Shown in pieces: positions 59,763 to 64,000 of a DNA stretch of 64,000 nt. Below the pieces are notes generated by a model, which did not search any database, was not told the DNA's origin, and saw only the letters and a program-made list of their open reading frames with translations. Made by a program: the position numbers and the translations under genes. The stretch covers positions 194,026 to 258,025 of the forward strand of contig JAAOMT010000561.1 of assembly GCA_016748015.1 (NCBI GenBank), in the 5' to 3' direction. Each line of letters begins with the position of its first letter. The stretch's first letter is position 1. This stretch comes from Geosiphon pyriformis (Eukaryota; Glomeromycota; Glomeromycetes; Archaeosporales; Geosiphonaceae).

Positions 59763-61512
59763 CTATACTTTCTTGAGGAGGGTTACTGCTATTCTTTGAT
59801 GGGGTAAAAAGTTATAAAATTTTTTTGATTTAAAATTTTTCAGATTGGTCATCATATCATGCTCTTGTAGTATTAATTTTCTATCTTCAGTTTTCAAACT
59901 TTTAATGTTAATATCAAAGTTATGAGGGTTAGTGTCTTGTGAAGTCTTTCTAGTAAAACTCATGTCACTATTTGTGAGTTTTAAAGTGCTTTTTCTGAGG
60001 ACACTTAAAGATAATTATGATGATTTTAAATTTTGTAATTTTGCATCACTTGTAAGAGATTGACCAGTTGTGAGTGGTGGGTTTATAGTGCTATTCAAGA
60101 TTTGAATGAGAAAAATTGACAAATTTAAAAATTTTTTAATGAGGATAAAAATTGACAAATTTAACACTTACTTATAAATAAAAAATGCTTGGGAAATGGT
60201 AATCAATACAGGAATAACAAAATTCCATATCAAAATATATAAGATGTTCACAGCTGATATGAAGATTTTATTGTTATGCTGCCACATACCATAAAGAAAA
60301 CATACAATGGTATAGGCGCCATTGGTCTCGACAAATGTAAATACTACTGTATTCAACTAATTTAATTATTTTTAAGAATCAAGATTAGATTTGTGATAAA
60401 AAAAGCGACTATTAATTTGCAATTAGAATAAAATTTACTTACACTTTTTGTAGCTCTTTTGACCCTTAATAACCTCCATTTTATGTCATGATAACCACTT
60501 TCATGTTTATGTTTCAATTCTCTTATATGAATCTTTAATATATTGATCAACTTATACCAAAAAGTTATACAAGTTGAAACATAAGCGAATGACCAACAAG
60601 TCCAAACGAGATAATGAATCTTGAAATATTTGTTTGCGTTTTCAATATCATCTTGATCGGCATAGTAGCCTGTTAATATCGCTAACGGAATACCACATAC
60701 AGCTGGGCCAAACATTAACGTTAATCCCATATATCAAGTAAATACTTGTTTGGTGTCCATCCAGCTGCTGAAGTTGAGTAAACATTTGGTGTTGAATATA
60801 CTATCAAAAGATGATTATAAAAGAAAAAATAAGTAAAATTAATTTCAAATCGAAAAATAATGTTCAATATGCTTTTGATAAGAAACAATTTAATTGCGAA
60901 ATTTTACCAAGACTTATAGGCAAAAATATTACTAAACCAAAACCAATAAGACGTGGAATATCCTGTAATACTAAAAGATAAATTATTCGTTAAGTTTATA
61001 AGATTCGAATTTGAAAAATGGTTTAATTTCAACATATAAGATATATTAAATTCTCACATTCTGCAATGATTGTGTTTGGAAAGGCATCAAAAATCAACGG
61101 AAACAAATAAAGAAGATGCACTAAAAAAAAGTTGACAAATTTGATAAGGTCTAAATCAACAAAAATAAATTTATCCTTAAAACTCAAGAATATTACCTGT
61201 ATTAAAAACAAAAGCAATGATGTGAAAAGAATCTTGACCTCTTGGTCTTATAATTCTTCTTCCTTTTGTTGGGGGAAAAAATAATGATTGATCTTTTATT
61301 CGTGTTCGATAGAAGAGAAAGCAGCCGCTAATCAACGTGATTATAATTGTATATGGTATTAAAATCCAATATACATGTTGAAGAAAGCGTCCTTCCTCAC
61401 ACCCTCTAATATTAATCCTAAAATCACAGACGCGTTTCTCCAGGATTTCAGTAGAATTTGTTGATGTAATGTTTTTACAAACAAGCGCAAAACCATTTTT
61501 TAAAATTACCAT
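59763..61512 (-). pseudogene. Seven-TM receptor-like protein 2, broken
   Basis: Exons on the minus strand: 61512-61197, 61150-61058, 60970-60908, 60800-60443, 60356-60172 and 60090-59763, all with GT-AG borders. Phase is consistent except in exon four. There a one-base loss near 60,728-60,735 separates TPNKYLLDI from GLTLMFGPAV. In the last exon a TAA at 60,015-60,017 replaces an expected sense codon (CAA fits). The intact product would be about 447 residues with an extracellular Cys-containing N-terminus, about seven helices and a Lys/Ser-rich tail. Two lesions make it a probable pseudogene, unless they are sequencing errors. Confidence 0.72.
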
Positions 61513-62480
61513 TCTTTACAATAAGATATCTGTTTTATTTTAGTAAGAATGAAAAATGATTGTGAAAGAATTTTAAATATATCTAGAGGAATTGAGATCT
61601 TAAAAAATACTGTCGTGATATGAGTAGAGGTATTTTGGATTAATTTTGAAAACATATTTTTCTTTTGAACAAAAAAAAAAAAAATTTATTCGTTTCAAAA
61701 AAAAAAAAGATCACCATTAACTGTTGTGTTTTATATAGTGGCACAGAACTTGATGCATTGAGAGGAATTTAAAGTTTATTTATGTATTACTCATACGAAA
61801 ACCAATAATGTATCTATGCTGTCTAACTTTGAAACGAAATGCATTTAGTACGTGTTCGATCATTCTATTCCAGGTGCTACTTTTTTATAGAGTTATAAAA
61901 ATGAGATGACTCAGCATTTTGCTAAAATGAAAGTTAAAATCTAGGCTTTCTGTTGTCCCTTATGAAATTTCTCTCAGATCAGATTTTTCAAAATTTATTT
62001 GGGCAATATTTAAAAAAAAGATATTTTAATTATATCAATTTTTTAAACTTCATTCTAACTTATAACTTATCTTTTATTACTATAAAAATACAACTGCATA
62101 ATCGCGATATGAATTTTTAGAATCAATATTAATTATATTATAGGCAAGTTATTTTATATAAATACTCACTTGATCCGATGTTCTGGATGACTTGATGTTT
62201 TATTCCTAATTTTTTGGGAAAGAAAATCAAACTCTATCACTTGATTTAGTCAAACTTTTGAATAGCATGCTTAACCCGTAATTTTTTTGAATTTCCTTTA
62301 ATATTAAGGAATATTAGCAAAGTATTTTTTTAGACATATTTTTAATAATTAAAAGTTATCTAATTTCTAATGTACAGTAGATAAGAAAAATTTCCAGTTT
62401 ATGAATTGAATTTAATTGACGAGACTTTATAATCTTAGCGATTCAAATTTTTTCAACTTTTAACCAAGAATTTATTAATT
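61513..62480. other. Intergenic region
   Basis: Upstream of receptor-like gene 2. It has A runs at about 61,669-61,708 and otherwise ordinary AT-rich sequence. No gene was seen. Confidence 0.55.
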
Positions 62481-62494
62481 TCAATATATATCAA

Positions 62495-62775
62495 TACCTC
62501 CATAAGTACACCCTCTATAAGTGGACTCTCTCTCTCCATACGCACACTATTGCCTAGTCTATAAATGCATGCATATGACAATTGTATAATAATGACTAAT
62601 CAGAAGTTTCTAAAAGTTTTTTAGGTAATGATAACATAATGTTAGATTTAGTTTTGATAGTTTTGATTGTATTTGGCATTGAAAAAAAGGTTATTTATGA
62701 AAAAATTTCTATTTTATTATTGGCTATTCTTTAAATGTATGCTCTCTCTAAGTATATTATTGCAGTGATTACCAA
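62495..62775. mobile_element. Possible pogo-type MITE
   Basis: The left side carries repeated CTATAAGTGGACTCTC-type motifs followed by ACTATTGCC (about 62,500-62,557), as seen at ends of pogo/Tigger elements. The right side read in reverse (about 62,775 to 62,715) gives TACTTAGAGAGAGCATAC and then GAATAGCC, a partial inverted match. There is no coding capacity in the 280 bases. Termini and target duplication are uncertain. Confidence 0.4.
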
Positions 62776-63706
62776 ATTTATAATAATTTACACATATTGC
62801 AAAATTTGCAGTTTTAATTAAAAGTAAAAGATAAAAGAATGGCTAAAAATAATATTTAACAATATATTCACTTCATTTAATATCATGCAAAGTATAAAAA
62901 ATATACATATATCTTATAATTTAAATATATAAAAAATTAATTGTTAAAAATATTTGTATTATAAAAAGATTAATTAATTACACACAAAAAAAAATTTTAA
63001 TTATGCCTAAATATCAAAATTAACAAAGTCGACAGTAGAATATAATAATTTAATAACTCAAAATTTTTAAAAACTTTTATAATCATATTCTATTATAAAT
63101 ATCTGTAATAAAAATTTTATATATAACAAGAAATACAGTAGCGAATTTACTTTACTATTTATAAGTTAATATATTATTTTTATAATTCAGGTAATTTAAA
63201 AACTTCTAATATTAAAAAATAAAATGCTAAAAATATTTCCGCTTTATTTTATATAATTTGAATTGATATATCTTGTCAAAAAATTACATATATCAAAAAA
63301 GTAACTTTAATTATGTTATAAACACGAAATACTATAAGAATATTAATAGGGTTAAAAATCGCATGTTATAAAATAATTTTTTTCACAAATTAAGCAGTTG
63401 TATCTGAGATTCACAAAATTTTTTGAAGCTTTATTAACTACTGGATGGAGTAAAGGAATGCCTAGTTACTTTTTGCGGGTTCTTTATTTAATCCATAATG
63501 AGAATTTCTTAAAATAGGACTCATGACATATTGTATAAAAGTTTTCTGTTACATAAATAAATAATAAATGATAAAGGCAATTATTAGATTTTTGAAAATT
63601 TTCCTGCAGGGGGTTTATCATTTTGTGCATTTTTTTTGACTAAATGAATACAAATATTAATAATAAAATTCATTATTTTTAAGATATCTTATTTTAAACT
63701 TCTCAT
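62776..63706. other. Intergenic region, upstream of BTB gene
   Basis: AT-rich; the 3' half from about 63,400 is less biased and presumably holds the BTB gene promoter. No defined motif was recognised. Confidence 0.5.
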
Positions 63707-63972
63707 ATGTTATCAATGGCACCTCAACAACTCTTTCGCGCTTTATCTCACGATTTCGGGAAATTATTGAATAGTCAGAATTTTTCTGATGTTAGGATTA
63801 TTGCTGGCGAAACGCCTAATATTAGAACTTTCCATGTCCATTCCCAAATTTTAGCAGCAAGATCCTCGTATTTTGCTATAGCGCTCTCTAATGATTGGGT
63901 TAAAAGAGAAAATAACACCATCGTCTTTTCTAAGCCTAATATATCACCCCACATTTTTGAGGTGATTCTTCG
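63707..63972 (+). CDS. BTB/POZ domain protein, first exon (truncated by window)
   Basis: The start ATG is at 63,707 (a second Met lies three codons later). The exon encodes a BTB/POZ domain: FSDVRIIAG, FHVHSQILAARSSYFAIAL, and the W..RENNTIVF strand before ISPHIFEVILR. A GTGAGT donor at 63,973 ends the exon in the middle of the domain, at a position common for these genes. BTB domains dimerise and often recruit cullin-3. The C-terminal partner domain (Kelch, TLDc or other) lies beyond the edge and cannot be told. Confidence 0.9.
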
Positions 63973-64000
63973 GTGAGTATTTTTTGCTTGATTGATATTT

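Noticed and set aside
1-64000. tRNA or rRNA genes
   Set aside because: No cloverleaf with a T-loop GGTTCRA motif or rRNA core was found by eye; a covariance-model search would be needed to exclude them fully.

Overview
The window looks like nuclear DNA of an early-diverging fungus, most likely an arbuscular mycorrhizal (Glomeromycotina, Rhizophagus-like) species. It is extremely AT-rich, introns are short with GT-AG ends, nested transposable elements cover about half of it, and host genes include a BTB/POZ protein, seven-TM receptor-like proteins and a TBL1/Sif2-type WD40 corepressor. The organism is inferred from overall style, not from a marker gene.

Region 1 (1-23.5 kb) is a transposon graveyard. 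A decayed Ty3/gypsy LTR retrotransposon (1-7,633; its 5' LTR runs off the left edge) is followed by a heavily AT-converted LINE (about 8,217-22,738). The LINE is split by later insertions: an unclassified decayed insert that itself holds a Tc1-like element (13,232-14,511), an LTR-like insert (about 16,800-17,540), and a pogo/Tigger-like element (18,263-22,519) with TA duplications, after which the last LINE codons resume.

Region 2 (23.5-40.1 kb) is the host-gene island. It has one or two uncertain small genes, a complete 12-exon TBL1-type gene (25,103-27,586, 531 codons), and four intronless paralogues of a family I cannot name (29,364-30,104; 32,734-33,756; 36,208-37,221 minus; 39,197-40,039). 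Each of the four has a Ser/Pro/Lys-rich N-terminal half and a conserved C-terminal domain of about 105 residues, possibly of beta-grasp or PB1 type. A second, much less mutated Tc1-like copy (34,298-35,512) sits between paralogues two and three. This cluster is the best candidate for something undescribed.

Region 3 (40-50.2 kb) holds a decayed LTR of the gypsy family (about 41,955-42,390) and a second LINE copy (about 42,413-50,183). The LINE keeps its reading frames for kilobases but carries many nonsense codons at sites expected to be Gln, Arg or Trp; it is interrupted by an insert at about 48,272-49,262.

Region 4 (50.2-64 kb) is mostly AT-rich spacer. It contains two minus-strand multi-exon receptor-like genes (54,595-56,278 and 59,763-61,512, the second visibly broken), a LINE scrap, a possible pogo-type MITE, and the first exon of a BTB/POZ gene cut by the right edge.

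A theme across the window is G:C to A:T transition damage confined to repeats. Catalytic Asp codons have become Asn in several elements and stops replace Gln/Trp/Arg codons, while genes such as TBL1 are untouched. This suggests repeat-directed mutation or deamination of methylated cytosine.
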